Position numbers and translations under genes: made by a program
Assembly (NCBI RefSeq): GCF_009183415.1
Contig: NZ_WEHU01000008.1
Coordinates: forward strand, 1-64,000
Direction: 5' to 3'
Origin: Bacillus sp. B1-b2
GTDB lineage: Bacteria; Bacillota; Bacilli; Bacillales; Cytobacillaceae
DNA: 64,000 bases
In this document: one piece after another, positions 20,790 through 29,998 of the stretch
How the letters are laid out: every line of letters starts with the position of its first letter
Position numbering within the stretch: the stretch's first letter is position 1
Notes under the pieces: model-generated
Databases searched by the model: none
What the model was told of the DNA's origin: nothing
Seen by the model: only the letters and a program-made list of their open reading frames with translations

Positions 20790-21039
20790 TTCAATTCCCC
20801 CATTTTAAACCAAACTGTATAATATTCTAATAATATTTTCCTCTGTTTTGCATATAATTGCAAGTATTAATAGAAACGCTTGTTTGCATAATGATACAAG
20901 TTTATTAGGTTTGGTTGTTTAGTTCTCAGAAAATGATTTATTTGTATATTCTGCTGCAATACGTATGTACCACCTGTGAGAATGTGGTTTTGGCTGAGAG
21001 CCTTTGTATTTATCAAACCCTTAACGAAAAAAATAAAAC

Positions 21040-21080
21040 AAAGCCATGAAATTTTACTCATCGTAAAATTTCATGGCTTT
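21040..21080. terminator. Strong bidirectional terminator
   Basis: A perfect 18-bp stem (AAAGCCATGAAATTTTAC with a 5-nt loop) is followed by T runs in both directions. On the minus strand it ends the small acidic-protein gene. The 230-nt stretch between it and cheW holds no credible gene. Confidence 0.9.
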
Positions 21081-21136
21081 TTCGTTTAGAAAGGAGGATT
21101 TTGTCCCATCCTCATTTTATTTCCCAATATAATCGC

Positions 21137-21355
21137 CTATAAATATTTTTTCTCACTAGAAGAAGTACTTTTTGTATAGTGTTTCATCTTCTCTTCTCTC
21201 CACTCTTCTCTTACATCCTCTAATGGCAGTGCATCTACGGTTTGCTCTGACTCAAACATATCGAAGATGCTAATATTTTCCGTTGGATATTGTTCTGGGT
21301 TATCCATATTAGATTGGGTATACGTTTCCTTCAAACTCTTTTTCTTATCTTCCAT
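21137..21355 (-). CDS. Small acidic hypothetical protein
   Basis: This 72-aa protein has no hydrophobic segment and is rich in Glu, Lys and Ser. The central part (ENISIFDMFESEQTVDALPLEDV) is acidic. It has a good ribosome binding site (GAGGTGAATCTAAA before the ATG) and its own terminator, so it is probably a true gene. I do not recognise the family. Confidence 0.6.
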   Translation of the reverse strand: MEDKKKSLKETYTQSNMDNPEQYPTENISIFDMFESEQTVDALPLEDVREEWREEKMKHYTKSTSSSEKKYL

Positions 21356-21642
21356 TTTAGATTCACCTCATCCTTTTATAGCGGTTAACTTTATGATAGT
21401 TTACCCTTTATTTACTTTTCTTATGCTAGTTATCTCTTGGTTATAAGATGACTTTTCTCAGAGAAAAAGTGAATATAAATAGAAGGAAGAAAGATCTTAC
21501 CAAGGGTGTTGAGTTATCTATCTAGCAATGGAAGGAACTTGTTCATACAACACAACTATTTAAAAAAACACATCAGATCACTTGTTCACCTTTGATGAGG
21601 AGCCAGCTAGTTATGTCCCAGCCCTTTTCTTTATTAAATAAA

Positions 21643-21671
21643 AAGGATTGCTTCTCAAAAGAAACAATCCT
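21643..21671 (-). terminator. Terminator of the PepT-like gene
   Basis: AGGATTG / CAATCCT with an inner TCT/AGA stem is followed on the minus strand by TTTTTATTT. Confidence 0.7.
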
Positions 21672-21677
21672 ATCCTC

Positions 21678-22799
21678 TTATTCTCCTGTTACTTCTGCAA
21701 TAATTGCTAAGACCATTTCAGCCAATTTGTTCAACTCTTCGATTGGCATTTTTTCATTTGTTGTATGGATATCTTCATAACCTACAGCTAAATTCACTGT
21801 TGGAATACCAAATCCACAAATTACATTGGCATCACTGCCACCGCCGCTTTGTAGTAGTTCACAGCTTCTTCCGATTTTAGCCGCTGCTTTTTTGGCAACT
21901 TCTACTACGTGGTCTCCTTCTCCGTATTTGAAGCCAGGATACATTATTTCTACTTCTACAATAGCGTCTCCGCCCATTTCTTTCGCAGCAGATTCAAATG
22001 CTTCTTTCATTTTATCTACTTGTGCTAACATCTTTTCTTCTACAAGGGAGCGAGCTTCTGCAAGGATATCTACATGATCACAAACAATATTCGTCTGTTG
22101 TCCTCCTGCAAAGCTTCCGATGTTAGCTGTTGTTTCTGAATCAATTCTTCCTAAAGGCATTCTAGCAATGGCTTTAGCTGCAACAGTAATCGCAGAAACT
22201 CCCTTTTCAGGTGCTACACCTGCATGAGCTGTTTTACCTAAAACAGTTGCTTTAATTTTCGCTTGTGTAGGAGCAGCTACCACAATGTTTCCTACTTTTC
22301 CATCACTATCAAGTGCATAGCCGTATTTCGCTTTTATTAAAGCAGGATCTAATGCCTTAGCACCAACTAAACCTGACTCTTCTCCAACTGTAATAACAAA
22401 TTGAATAGAACCATGAGGTATGTTGTTCTCTTTAATTACGGATAAAATTTCTAACATTGTTGCAAGACCAGCTTTATCATCTGCCCCTAAAATAGTTGTT
22501 CCATCTGTTACTATGTATCCATCTTTAATAGAAGGTTTTACACCTACTCCTGGTACTACAGTATCCATATGAGAGGTAAAATAAATTGGGTCCACATTTT
22601 CTTTTGTTGCAGGAAGCGTACATATTAGATTGCCAGCTCCATGCCCCGTGATCGCAGTTGTATCATCTTGGAATACTTCTAAACCTAAATCTTCAAATTT
22701 CTTCTTTAGAACTACACTAATTTCTTTCTCGAATTTTGTTTCAGAATCAATTTTCACCAATTCTAAGAATTGATTTAATAAGCGCTCTTGATTAATCAT
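21678..22799 (-). CDS. M20-family peptidase (PepT-like, YqjE-like)
   Basis: This cytosolic zinc aminopeptidase of the tripeptidase group has 373 aa. Metal ligands lie in TSHMDTVVPG, ILGADDKAG, GEESGLVGA, YALDSDG and the C-terminal SGGGSDANV. A dimerisation domain lies between. The ATG at 22799 follows GGAGG at 7 nt, and the TTG at 22814 would overlap that site. The position near dinB, zwf and gndA matches B. subtilis yqjE. Substrates are likely short peptides. Confidence 0.9.
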   Translation of the reverse strand: MINQERLLNQFLELVKIDSETKFEKEISVVLKKKFEDLGLEVFQDDTTAITGHGAGNLICTLPATKENVDPIYFTSHMDTVVPGVGVKPSIKDGYIVTDGTTILGADDKAGLATMLEILSVIKENNIPHGSIQFVITVGEESGLVGAKALDPALIKAKYGYALDSDGKVGNIVVAAPTQAKIKATVLGKTAHAGVAPEKGVSAITVAAKAIARMPLGRIDSETTANIGSFAGGQQTNIVCDHVDILAEARSLVEEKMLAQVDKMKEAFESAAKEMGGDAIVEVEIMYPGFKYGEGDHVVEVAKKAAAKIGRSCELLQSGGGSDANVICGFGIPTVNLAVGYEDIHTTNEKMPIEELNKLAEMVLAIIAEVTGE

Positions 22800-22915
22800 T
22801 TTTCGTTCCTCCAAATAATTACTGACATTTTTAGTATACGCCTATAAAAGGCGAACTTCAAATGAAAATCATAGTCTAATATTAAGTCCATTGATAAAGT
22901 TCCATCTATTTATAG

Positions 22916-22944
22916 TTGTCCACCAATCATATTCTTAGTACAAT
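22916..22944 (+). promoter_or_regulatory. Sigma-A promoter of the Prli42 gene
   Basis: TTGTCC at 22916-22921 and TACAAT at 22939-22944 are separated by 17 bp, 35 nt before the ATG. Confidence 0.65.
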
Positions 22945-22978
22945 ATAAATAAGCACAGCTTATACAATGGAGGACTTT

Positions 22979-23077
22979 ATGAAAAAGAAAAAAAGGTTAC
23001 AAAAAATAGTTGTTTATTTAATGATTTTTATCATGTTAGCTTCTTCCCTTTTAATTGGAATAGGAATGTTATTTTAA
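22979..23077 (+). CDS. Stressosome-associated miniprotein Prli42
   Basis: This 32-aa peptide has a basic N-terminus (MKKKKRLQK) and one membrane helix (IVVYLMIFIMLASSLLIGIG). It follows a perfect GGAGG ribosome binding site and a sigma-A promoter. The length, KIVVYLM core and small-residue helix match Prli42. In Listeria, Prli42 tethers the stressosome to the membrane through RsbR, and it is conserved across Firmicutes. It is a single-gene unit ending in a strong hairpin. Recognition is from memory of the family and should be checked with its profile. Confidence 0.78.
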   Translation: MKKKKRLQKIVVYLMIFIMLASSLLIGIGMLF

Positions 23078-23086
23078 TAGGATTAA

Positions 23087-23116
23087 AAAAAGCGGGGAAG
23101 CAGCTGCTTCTTCGCC
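23087..23116. terminator. Bidirectional terminator between Prli42 and the L,D-transpeptidase
   Basis: The 14-nt palindrome GAAGCAGCTGCTTC is extended by partly paired GCGG/TTCGC arms. A seven-A run lies on one side and a T-rich stretch on the other, so it serves both convergent genes. Confidence 0.75.
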
Positions 23117-23120
23117 TTTC

Positions 23121-23627
23121 TTAATTTATCGCACCATATTCTTTCGCTAAATCTAAAGCTGTTTTTTCTGAAGTTATCACTAAAATTTTTGTCCCTAGAG
23201 GAATTAGATCAAAAATAGATTCAACAGCTTCATTTTGCATTCTGATACATCCCTCTGATACATATTGACCAATAGATGCAGGATTATTGGTACCGTGAAT
23301 TCCATACGTTCTTCCATCTGAGTTTTTTGCATTAAAGCCAATCCACCTAGTCCCTAGCGGATTTTTAGGGTCTCCTCCTTCAATATCTTTCTTTCTGTAA
23401 TAAGGGTTTGTAGCTTTGACTGTAATAGTAAATAAGCCTTCTGGTGTTAGATTTTCTTTTTTGCCTGTTGCTACACTAATGGATGTCTGAACGCGATTAT
23501 CATCTATTAATGACATTTCATTATTTAGTTTGTTTATGATAATAAAAGGATCTCCTGGTAGTGGATTTTGTCCTAATGGCCATATAGGGGATACGGTTAA
23601 AAGAAACGAAAGCACTAACTGTAACAT
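23121..23627 (-). CDS. L,D-transpeptidase (YkuD domain)
   Basis: The enzyme crosslinks peptidoglycan stem peptides. It has 168 aa, with an N-terminal hydrophobic signal (MLQLVLSFLLTVSPIWPLG) and one YkuD domain. The active-site motif is complete: YGIHGTNNPASIGQYVSEGC with Ser-x-Gly-Cys-Ile-Arg and the catalytic cysteine near residue 131. The ATG at 23627 is chosen over a GTG at 23636 because GGAG lies immediately before the latter. No LysM domain is present, unlike YkuD itself. Confidence 0.9.
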   Translation of the reverse strand: MLQLVLSFLLTVSPIWPLGQNPLPGDPFIIINKLNNEMSLIDDNRVQTSISVATGKKENLTPEGLFTITVKATNPYYRKKDIEGGDPKNPLGTRWIGFNAKNSDGRTYGIHGTNNPASIGQYVSEGCIRMQNEAVESIFDLIPLGTKILVITSEKTALDLAKEYGAIN

Positions 23628-23710
23628 ATCTATCACACTCCACTTTTTTCTATATTGTGTGTGGATATTTATCCCTTTATACGAAGTATTTTACTGAAAG
23701 ATTACTACCC

Positions 23711-24115
23711 TTAAACATCATATCTCTTCTTATAATCCGGACTAAGTTCACTCCAAACATCGAATAAGTTTCCATTAAGGTCAGAGAAAACAAAGTTCCT
23801 CCCTGGATGTCCTCTGTTTTCTATCTCACCAACATGGACTCCTTGATTAGAGCACTTTTCATGTAGCTCTTTTAGAGCTTCTAGACCATTCACCTCAAAA
23901 GTAAGAGAAAAATGCTCCTTACCATCCCAATCAAAAAAATTAGCATTCTGACTGTCTTGTACTCGAACTAAGAAAATACTTTGGTTAGCCAACTCAAGTA
24001 TCGCTTTACTTTCATCTATATAATTCTGCTTTGCCCCTAAAACGGTTCTGTACCATGTAGCAGAGTCTTTCACATTTTTTACTGGTAGATAGGTTGTTCC
24101 AATTCGATAAATCAT
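23711..24115 (-). CDS. Glyoxalase/bleomycin-resistance (VOC) fold protein
   Basis: The protein is 134 aa with the paired beta-alpha-beta-beta-beta modules of the VOC superfamily. The N-terminal half runs from GTTYLPVKNVKDSATWYRTV and the C-terminal half ends in FSDLNGNLFDVWSE. A metal-ligand pattern (His in HFSLTFEV, Glu/Asp near the end) is plausible. The substrate is unknown. It has its own ribosome binding site (GAAGGGG). Confidence 0.8.
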   Translation of the reverse strand: MIYRIGTTYLPVKNVKDSATWYRTVLGAKQNYIDESKAILELANQSIFLVRVQDSQNANFFDWDGKEHFSLTFEVNGLEALKELHEKCSNQGVHVGEIENRGHPGRNFVFSDLNGNLFDVWSELSPDYKKRYDV

Positions 24116-24405
24116 TTCTCTTCACCAACCCCTTCTTTAGTTTCCAATCATTGATATTATTAAAACATCTAAGTGACCATGCATCAATATGCAAATTAAG
24201 TGTTTAAACTCTGTTATCTCTAATATTCGAAACTTTTCCTTTCTAATTCTAATGGAAGGGGTTTGATTTTACCTAAAGTTAGTCATGGCGTAACTTAGCA
24301 AAGCCAGACTTCATAAATCAACTGGTAGAAACATGGATACTATTGTGTCATGTACCAAGTGAATATATGCAGATAAAATAATAGAACTTGCACTTATGCA
24401 AGCAA
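24116..24405. other. Intergenic region, nothing clear
   Basis: About 290 nt between the artPQR terminator and the VOC gene. No gene with a credible start was seen and no clear promoter could be picked out. Confidence 0.4.
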
Positions 24406-24449
24406 AAAAAATAGATTTCCAAGTCCTAAGACGAAGAAATCTATTTTTT
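24406..24449 (-). terminator. Terminator of the artPQR operon
   Basis: AAAAATAGATTTC / GAAATCTATTTTT, a perfect 13-bp stem with A and T tails, lies 8 nt beyond the artR stop. Confidence 0.85.
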
Positions 24450-24456
24450 ATTCCTA

Positions 24457-25179
24457 TTAAAGCATTTTTTCCAGAAATTCTTTAGCACGAGCACTTTTTG
24501 GACTAGTGAAGAATTCTTCTGGAGGGGCATCTTCCACAACCACACCACCATCTAGGAAGAGTACTCTATCTGCTGCCTCGCGTGCAAATCCCATTTCATG
24601 CGTGACAATTAACATCGTAATACCTGTATGAGCTAGTGACTTCATAACTTCTAGTACTTCTTTTACCATTTCTGGATCAAGTGCAGAAGTAGGTTCATCA
24701 AATAGGATAACTTCTGGATTCATAGCAAGAGCACGTGCAATTGCAACCCTTTGTTTTTGTCCTCCAGAAAGGCGATTTGGATATACCTCCGCTTTTTCTT
24801 GAAGTCCAACTTTTGCAAGAAGCTCTAATCCCATTTTATCCGCTTCTGCTTTGCTCATTCCTTTTACCTTAATTGGTGCATAGGTAACGTTTTGCAGAAC
24901 TGTTTTATGAGGAAATAAATGAAAATGTTGAAATACCATTCCAACGTTTTCTCTGATTTTTTTTATATTTGTTTTTTTATCTGTAATATTAACACCATCA
25001 ATGTTAATTTGTCCTTGGGTAGGTATTTCTAATAAGTTGATGCAACGTAGGAAGGTTGATTTCCCTGATCCAGATGGACCAATGATTGTTACTACTTCCC
25101 CTTTTTTCACTTGTGTTGTGATCCCTTTTAGAACCTGCAAGGAGCCATATGATTTATGCAAATTTTCAACATTAATCAC
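24457..25179 (-). CDS. artR: Amino-acid ABC transporter ATPase (ArtR/GlnQ type)
   Basis: The energising subunit of a polar amino-acid importer, 240 aa. Walker [13 protein letters not shown] is near residue 33, the Q-loop in [12 protein letters not shown], the signature [15 protein letters not shown] near 137, Walker [13 protein letters not shown] near 160, and the switch histidine in VTHEMGFA. It starts at a GTG that overlaps the end of the permease gene by 8 nt. B. subtilis artPQR (yqiXYZ), an arginine importer, occupies the same position. Confidence 0.93.
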   Translation of the reverse strand: MINVENLHKSYGSLQVLKGITTQVKKGEVVTIIGPSGSGKSTFLRCINLLEIPTQGQINIDGVNITDKKTNIKKIRENVGMVFQHFHLFPHKTVLQNVTYAPIKVKGMSKAEADKMGLELLAKVGLQEKAEVYPNRLSGGQKQRVAIARALAMNPEVILFDEPTSALDPEMVKEVLEVMKSLAHTGITMLIVTHEMGFAREAADRVLFLDGGVVVEDAPPEEFFTSPKSARAKEFLEKML

Positions 25180-25831
25180 TTCTTCTCATTCTCCTTTCTA
25201 GTGCTTTCGCCAATGTTGTAAGAATCATTACTAATACATAATAAATGAGACCAGCAAGAATCATTGGCTCTAGATAAGAATATTTTTCTCCACCCATGAT
25301 ATACGCTCTACGCATAATATCTGTTACTCCAATAACCGTAACTACTGCGGATTCCTTTGTAAGGGATACAGCTTCATTAATCAGTGCTGGAAAGATATTT
25401 TTTAATGCTTGCGGTAAAATTAAATCAAACATAGCTTGTCTAGGAGAAATCCCTAAAGCCATTGCTGCTTCCTTTTGCCCTTTATCTACAGCAAGAATTC
25501 CTGCACGGATAATTTCTGAGATATAAGCAGCTGAATTCAATCCAAATGACATAATTGCTGCAACTGCTGGCTCTATTTGAAGTCCCGTTAACTGTGGTAT
25601 TCCGTAATAAATAATCATTAATTGAAGAACAAGAGGTGTTCCTCTAAAAACAGATGTATATGCTTGAGCAATCCACCCTAAGACTGGTAGCTTACTTAAT
25701 TTAAAAATTGATAATATAATTCCTAATACAAAACCAATTATTCCTGCAACTAATACAATTTGTAATGTTACGGTAATCCCTTGCAGTAAAAAAGGAAGGG
25801 ATGGAATAAATTGTTGGAAATCTAAACCCAT
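25172..25831 (-). CDS. artQ: Amino-acid ABC transporter permease (ArtQ type)
   Basis: The membrane subunit has 219 aa and about five helices. The His/Glu/Arg-family signature [20 protein letters not shown] and the ATPase-docking [20 protein letters not shown] are present. The ATG at 25831 (MGLDFQQF) follows GAAAGGAATTG, and the longer reading frame to 25876 starts inside the artP tail region without a site. It is the middle gene of artP-artQ-artR. Confidence 0.93.
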   Translation of the reverse strand: MGLDFQQFIPSLPFLLQGITVTLQIVLVAGIIGFVLGIILSIFKLSKLPVLGWIAQAYTSVFRGTPLVLQLMIIYYGIPQLTGLQIEPAVAAIMSFGLNSAAYISEIIRAGILAVDKGQKEAAMALGISPRQAMFDLILPQALKNIFPALINEAVSLTKESAVVTVIGVTDIMRRAYIMGGEKYSYLEPMILAGLIYYVLVMILTTLAKALERRMRRSD

Positions 25832-25909
25832 AATTTCACAATTCCTTTCTAAAAACAAGAAAACGTTTAGGGCCATACTGAGCCCTAAAACGTTTCTTTT
25901 TTCTATTTA

Positions 25910-26689
25910 TTAGTTACCAAACCATTTAACAACTAGTTCATCTAATTCTCCGCTGTCTTTCATTTTTTGTAATTCAGCATTGAATTTCTCCGTTAAATCA
26001 CTGCCTTTAGGAAAGGCAATTGCAGACCCTGCATCATCGTTTGCTTCTTTCGCAGCAAATGCAGCTAATGAATCATCTTTATCTAAGTAACCTTTTGCTA
26101 CTACATCTTCAATAATTGCTCCATCAAATCTACCTGATTTAATTTCTTCAATTAATTGTGGAATACGGTCGCGGTTTTCTACTGTTACATTAACTGTTTC
26201 CGCAATTTCTTTCGCTGCATCTTCTTGAATAGATCCTAATTGAACTCCAACTGTTTTCCCGTCTAAATCTGCAACAGTTTTAATATCGCTATCAGCAGCA
26301 GTTACTACTAAGTCTTTTGCAGTGTAATAAATATCACTGAAATCAACGTTTTCCGCTCTTTCAGGTGTTGGTGACATACCAGATAATACTAAATCTACTT
26401 TTTTAGATTGTAAAGCAGAAATTAATCCACTGAAGTCCATATCTTTTACTTGAATTTCATATCCTAGCTTTTCTCCAAGTGCATTTGCTAAATCAATATC
26501 AAAACCGATAATTTCATCGCTTTTTGCTGTATCGATATATTCGAATGGTGCATAGTCTGCAGATGTTCCCATAACTAAAACTTTTTTATCAGATGAGTCG
26601 CTGCTTGTACTCTTTTCTTCAGAAGAAGTTCCGCAAGCTCCTAATACTACTACTAATGATACCAGCATAAATGTTAATAACTTTTTCAT
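25910..26689 (-). CDS. artP: Amino-acid-binding lipoprotein (ArtP type)
   Basis: The extracellular binding protein of the importer has 259 aa. The signal peptide ends in lipobox LGAC at residues 17-20. The mature part is a type-3 solute-binding fold (VLVMGTSADYAPFEYID, FDIDLANALGEKLG, SGMSPTPERAENVDFSDIYY, GVQLGS). Ligand specificity (arginine or another polar amino acid) is inferred from the B. subtilis neighbourhood rather than shown. Confidence 0.93.
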   Translation of the reverse strand: MKKLLTFMLVSLVVVLGACGTSSEEKSTSSDSSDKKVLVMGTSADYAPFEYIDTAKSDEIIGFDIDLANALGEKLGYEIQVKDMDFSGLISALQSKKVDLVLSGMSPTPERAENVDFSDIYYTAKDLVVTAADSDIKTVADLDGKTVGVQLGSIQEDAAKEIAETVNVTVENRDRIPQLIEEIKSGRFDGAIIEDVVAKGYLDKDDSLAAFAAKEANDDAGSAIAFPKGSDLTEKFNAELQKMKDSGELDELVVKWFGN

Positions 26690-26773
26690 GATGTATTTAC
26701 TCCCCCTACTTCACTTAATTTCTTTATTAATATTGCTTAATTTTTGAAAAATATCATGTATATTTCTACTCAT

Positions 26774-26819
26774 ATTCATGCAACTATATGAATTTTAACA
26801 CATGTTAATAATTATGCAA
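26774..26819 (-). promoter_or_regulatory. Candidate artP promoter with overlapping inverted repeat
   Basis: On the minus strand TTGCAT (26819-26814) and TAAAAT (26797-26792) are separated by 16 bp. The repeat ATTCAT-N8-ATGAAT at 26774-26793 overlaps the -10 region. Each half contains ATTCA/TGAAT, as in ArgR boxes, but the spacing differs from the consensus, so the regulator is uncertain. Confidence 0.35.
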
Positions 26820-26839
26820 TACTATTTATAGTAATTCAC

Positions 26840-27160
26840 TAAATTTATTTTTATTTTGAAAATACTGATTACTCAAAATATCAAATATTCTCTATTAATA
26901 TCAACGTTATATTGTTTATTTACTCCCACATAAATAAAGCAGCTTGCAGGATTAATAAAAATAGTTTTCATGCATCATGACTAATTGTTGCGTGTTTCTA
27001 TGTAGTGTATTTAATACTGAGAAGGTATAAATATATGTATATCTTTCTTATCATAACTTAATCAATCATTTTTAAATTAACAGCTATTTTTTGATTTTCT
27101 TTTACCTCTTAAACTTCTAACTGACACCAACAAATGATTGGTAACATATATTTAAATCGT
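26840..27160. other. AT-rich intergenic region
   Basis: About 320 nt between artP and the brxB terminator. No gene, repeat or RNA structure could be supported. Confidence 0.4.
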
Positions 27161-27163
27161 ATA

Positions 27164-27197
27164 AAAGAGCAAGAAGAGTAATATCTTCTTGCTCTTT
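27164..27197 (-). terminator. Terminator of brxB and probably of the bkd operon
   Basis: A perfect 14-bp stem, AAAGAGCAAGAAGA with a 6-nt loop, lies 7 nt beyond the brxB stop. Confidence 0.9.
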
Positions 27198-27203
27198 TCA
27201 TCC

Positions 27204-27644
27204 TTATTTTGCTTCTTCACAATAATCTTCAAAGGCGTTTTGTAGTTTTTCCACTACTTGCATTGGATCGTGTCCTTCTATTTCATGGCGTTCTACCATT
27301 TTCACTAGTTCTCCATCTTTTAATAATGCAAATGATGGAGAAGAAGGAGGAAATCCTGTAAAGTATGAACGTGCTTTTTCTGTTGCTGCCTTATCTTGTC
27401 CAGCAAAAACAGTTACTAGTTGATCTGGACGTTTTTTATAATGTAAGGAATAGCCTGCTGCTGGTCTAGCAATACCTCCTGCACAACCGCAAACAGAGTT
27501 TACCATTACTAAGGTAGTTCCCGTCTTTGTTAAAGCTCCCTCTACTGCTTCTGGTGTCGTTAATTCTTGATACCCTGCATCTACTATTTCTTGACGTGCC
27601 TGACGAACAACATCATTCATGAATAAATTAAAGTCAATATTCAT
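27204..27644 (-). CDS. brxB: Bacilliredoxin BrxB (YqiW)
   Basis: This thioredoxin-like protein removes bacillithiol from mixed disulfides on proteins after oxidative stress. It has 146 aa, with the diagnostic C-G-C active site in [15 protein letters not shown] near residues 51-55 and the family ending [12 protein letters not shown]. It follows bkdB after 79 nt, as yqiW does in B. subtilis. BrxA (YphP) is the paralogue; context favours BrxB. Confidence 0.95.
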   Translation of the reverse strand: MNIDFNLFMNDVVRQARQEIVDAGYQELTTPEAVEGALTKTGTTLVMVNSVCGCAGGIARPAAGYSLHYKKRPDQLVTVFAGQDKAATEKARSYFTGFPPSSPSFALLKDGELVKMVERHEIEGHDPMQVVEKLQNAFEDYCEEAK

Positions 27645-27723
27645 TATTTAGCTCCTTTTAAAGTAATCATTAGTCTTTACAATCATTATGGTTAAAAAAA
27701 GATTTCTTTTCAATACATTTGCC

Positions 27724-28980
27724 TTAATAAATTGGTGTTGTTGCTTCAGATGTATTTTCGATAATTTCTTTTACTCTATTTAAAAATCTTCCACAAACTA
27801 ATCCATCTAATACACGATGATCAAGTGACATACATAGATTTACCATATCACTTATTGCAATCATACCATCCTTAATAACAGGTCTTTTTACAATAGATTC
27901 TACTTGTAAGATAGCTGCTTGAGGTTGATTTATAATTCCCATAGATTGAATAGAACCAAATGAGCCTGTATTATTCACGGTGAATGTTCCATCACTCATA
28001 TCATCCATTGTTAATTTACCAGATCTTGCTTTAATTGCTAACTCTGTAATCTCACGAGCAATACCTTTAATAGTTTTCTCATCAGCATTTTTGATAACAG
28101 GTACAAATAATGCATCCTCTGTAGCTACAGCTATAGAGATATTAATATTTTTCTTCTGTATAATTTTGTCTCCTGCCCATGTTGAATTAATTTGTGGGAA
28201 TTCTTTCAATGCTTGAGCAACGGCTTTCACAAAGAAAGCAAAGAATGTCAAATTGTATCCTTCTTGTGCTTTAAACGAATCTTTTAATTGATTACGATAT
28301 TGAACTAGTTTCGTTGCATCTACTTCTATCATCGTCCAAGCATGTGGTATTTCATGCTTGCTTTTCTTCATATTAGATGCAATTGCTTTTCTTATACCAG
28401 TAACAGGAATTTCTTTATCTCCTACTGCTGGTTGTGCATATGTAATCACTTCTTTATCTTGAACTACTTTTGGTGTAGATTCTTGTTTAGCAACAACTGG
28501 AGAAGGTAAAGATGCTTCTATATTCTCTGGAAGTCCATTTTCAATTACTTTCAGTACATCTTTTCTTGTAATTCTACCACCTGCTCCTGTTCCAGTTAAT
28601 AAACTCAAGTCAATTCCTGCTTCTTGAGATAAACGTAAAACTGCTGGAGAGTATCTTCCTTTTTGTGAAGTGTCGGTAGATGTTGATGTAGTGGTAGTTT
28701 CTGCCTTCGCTTCTTTAGCTACTTCTACTTCCTCTGTTCCTTCCACTTCCATAGTAAGTATTACCTCTCCTACTTCAAGTGTCTCGCCCTCTTGTGCAAT
28801 AAGCTCTTTAATTTTACCAGTAAAGGAAGAAGGAATTTCTGCATTTACTTTGTCTGTCATGACTTCTGCAAGTGGATCATATTTATTTACCGTATCTCCT
28901 ACAGATACTAACCATTTACTAATGGTACCTTCTGTTACACTTTCACCTAGCTTAGGCATTGTAATTTTTTCAATTGGCAT
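27724..28980 (-). CDS. bkdB: Branched-chain alpha-keto acid dehydrogenase E2 (lipoamide acyltransferase)
   Basis: The core subunit passes acyl groups from E1 to coenzyme A, supplying branched starter units for iso- and anteiso-fatty acids. It has 418 aa in the standard order. The lipoyl domain is at residues 1-77, with the lipoylated lysine in EVMTDKVNAEIPS. The peripheral-subunit-binding domain is near 110-150 (YSPAVLRLSQEAGIDLS). The catalytic domain ends in the active-site SLDHRVLDG near residue 390. A proline- and threonine-rich linker joins the parts. It is the last enzyme gene of the operon, 20 nt after bkdAB. Confidence 0.95.
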   Translation of the reverse strand: MPIEKITMPKLGESVTEGTISKWLVSVGDTVNKYDPLAEVMTDKVNAEIPSSFTGKIKELIAQEGETLEVGEVILTMEVEGTEEVEVAKEAKAETTTTSTSTDTSQKGRYSPAVLRLSQEAGIDLSLLTGTGAGGRITRKDVLKVIENGLPENIEASLPSPVVAKQESTPKVVQDKEVITYAQPAVGDKEIPVTGIRKAIASNMKKSKHEIPHAWTMIEVDATKLVQYRNQLKDSFKAQEGYNLTFFAFFVKAVAQALKEFPQINSTWAGDKIIQKKNINISIAVATEDALFVPVIKNADEKTIKGIAREITELAIKARSGKLTMDDMSDGTFTVNNTGSFGSIQSMGIINQPQAAILQVESIVKRPVIKDGMIAISDMVNLCMSLDHRVLDGLVCGRFLNRVKEIIENTSEATTPIY

Positions 28981-29000
28981 GATAATCCCTCCTTTATGAA

Positions 29001-29984
29001 TTAATATTCTGCAAGCTTTCTCATTTCGTTTTCTACTTTTTCTGGTGTTACAAGGAAGAATTTTTCCATTGTTGGCGCATATGGCATTGCAGGTACATCT
29101 TCTCCTGCTAATCGCATAATTGGTGCATCTAAATCAAATAGACAGTTTTCTGCGATAATAGCAGCCACTTCACTAATAATGCTTCCTTCTTTATTATCTT
29201 CAGTAATTAATAGTACTTTCCCAGTTTTAGAAGCTGCCTCTATTATTGCTTCTTTATCAAGTGGATAAACCGTTCTTAAATCTAGAATATGAGCAGAAAT
29301 ACCATCTTCAGCTAACTTCTCTGCTGCTTGAAGAGCAAAGTGTACACATAGTCCGTATGTTATAACTGTTATGTCTTCACCTTCACGCTTTACATCTGCT
29401 TTTCCTATTGGAAGGACATACTCTTCTTCTGGTACAAATCCTTTAATTAAACGGTAAGCACGCTTATGCTCAAAGAATAGTACTGGATCTGGATCTTTAA
29501 TGGCTGCTTTTAGTAATCCTTTTACATCATAGGGTGTAGATGGCATAACAATTTTTAAACCAGGTGTATTTGCAAACATTGCTTCCACTGATTGAGAATG
29601 ATATAGTGCCCCGTGAATTCCGCCACCGTATGGAGCTCTAATTACAATAGGACAAGTCCAGTCATTATTAGAACGATATCTAACCTTAGCGGCTTCAGAT
29701 ACGATTTGGTTTACTGCTGGCATAATAAAATCAGCAAATTGCATCTCAGCAATAGGCTTTAATCCATACATAGCAGCTCCAATGCCTACACCAGCAATTG
29801 CAGATTCTGCAAGAGGTGCATCTATTACTCTTTCTGATCCGAATTGTTCATAGAGACCAGTAGTAGCTTTGAATACTCCACCTTTAACTCCAACATCTTC
29901 TCCAAGAATAAATACTTTATCGTCTTTTTCCATTTCTTCTCTTATTGCCTGTGTAACAGCATCTATATATGAAATAACTGGCAT
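29001..29984 (-). CDS. bkdAB: Branched-chain alpha-keto acid dehydrogenase E1 beta
   Basis: The beta subunit of the thiamine-diphosphate decarboxylase has 327 aa, the normal length. Typical segments are FILGEDVGVKGGVFKAT, DAPLAESAIAGVGIGAAMYG and IRAPYGGGIHGALYHSQS, the last providing the conserved active-site histidine. It follows bkdAA after 14 nt, which suggests coupled translation for the alpha2-beta2 complex. Confidence 0.95.
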   Translation of the reverse strand: MPVISYIDAVTQAIREEMEKDDKVFILGEDVGVKGGVFKATTGLYEQFGSERVIDAPLAESAIAGVGIGAAMYGLKPIAEMQFADFIMPAVNQIVSEAAKVRYRSNNDWTCPIVIRAPYGGGIHGALYHSQSVEAMFANTPGLKIVMPSTPYDVKGLLKAAIKDPDPVLFFEHKRAYRLIKGFVPEEEYVLPIGKADVKREGEDITVITYGLCVHFALQAAEKLAEDGISAHILDLRTVYPLDKEAIIEAASKTGKVLLITEDNKEGSIISEVAAIIAENCLFDLDAPIMRLAGEDVPAMPYAPTMEKFFLVTPEKVENEMRKLAEY

Positions 29985-29998
29985 ATTATTTTTCCCCC

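Noticed and set aside
20867-21061. 64-codon frame downstream of cheW
   Set aside because: It runs into a perfect terminator stem, has no ribosome binding site, and its composition is non-coding.
26774-26793. ArgR box controlling artPQR
   Set aside because: The inverted repeat has the right half-sites but the wrong spacing. It is kept only as a low-confidence operator, not as an ArgR claim.
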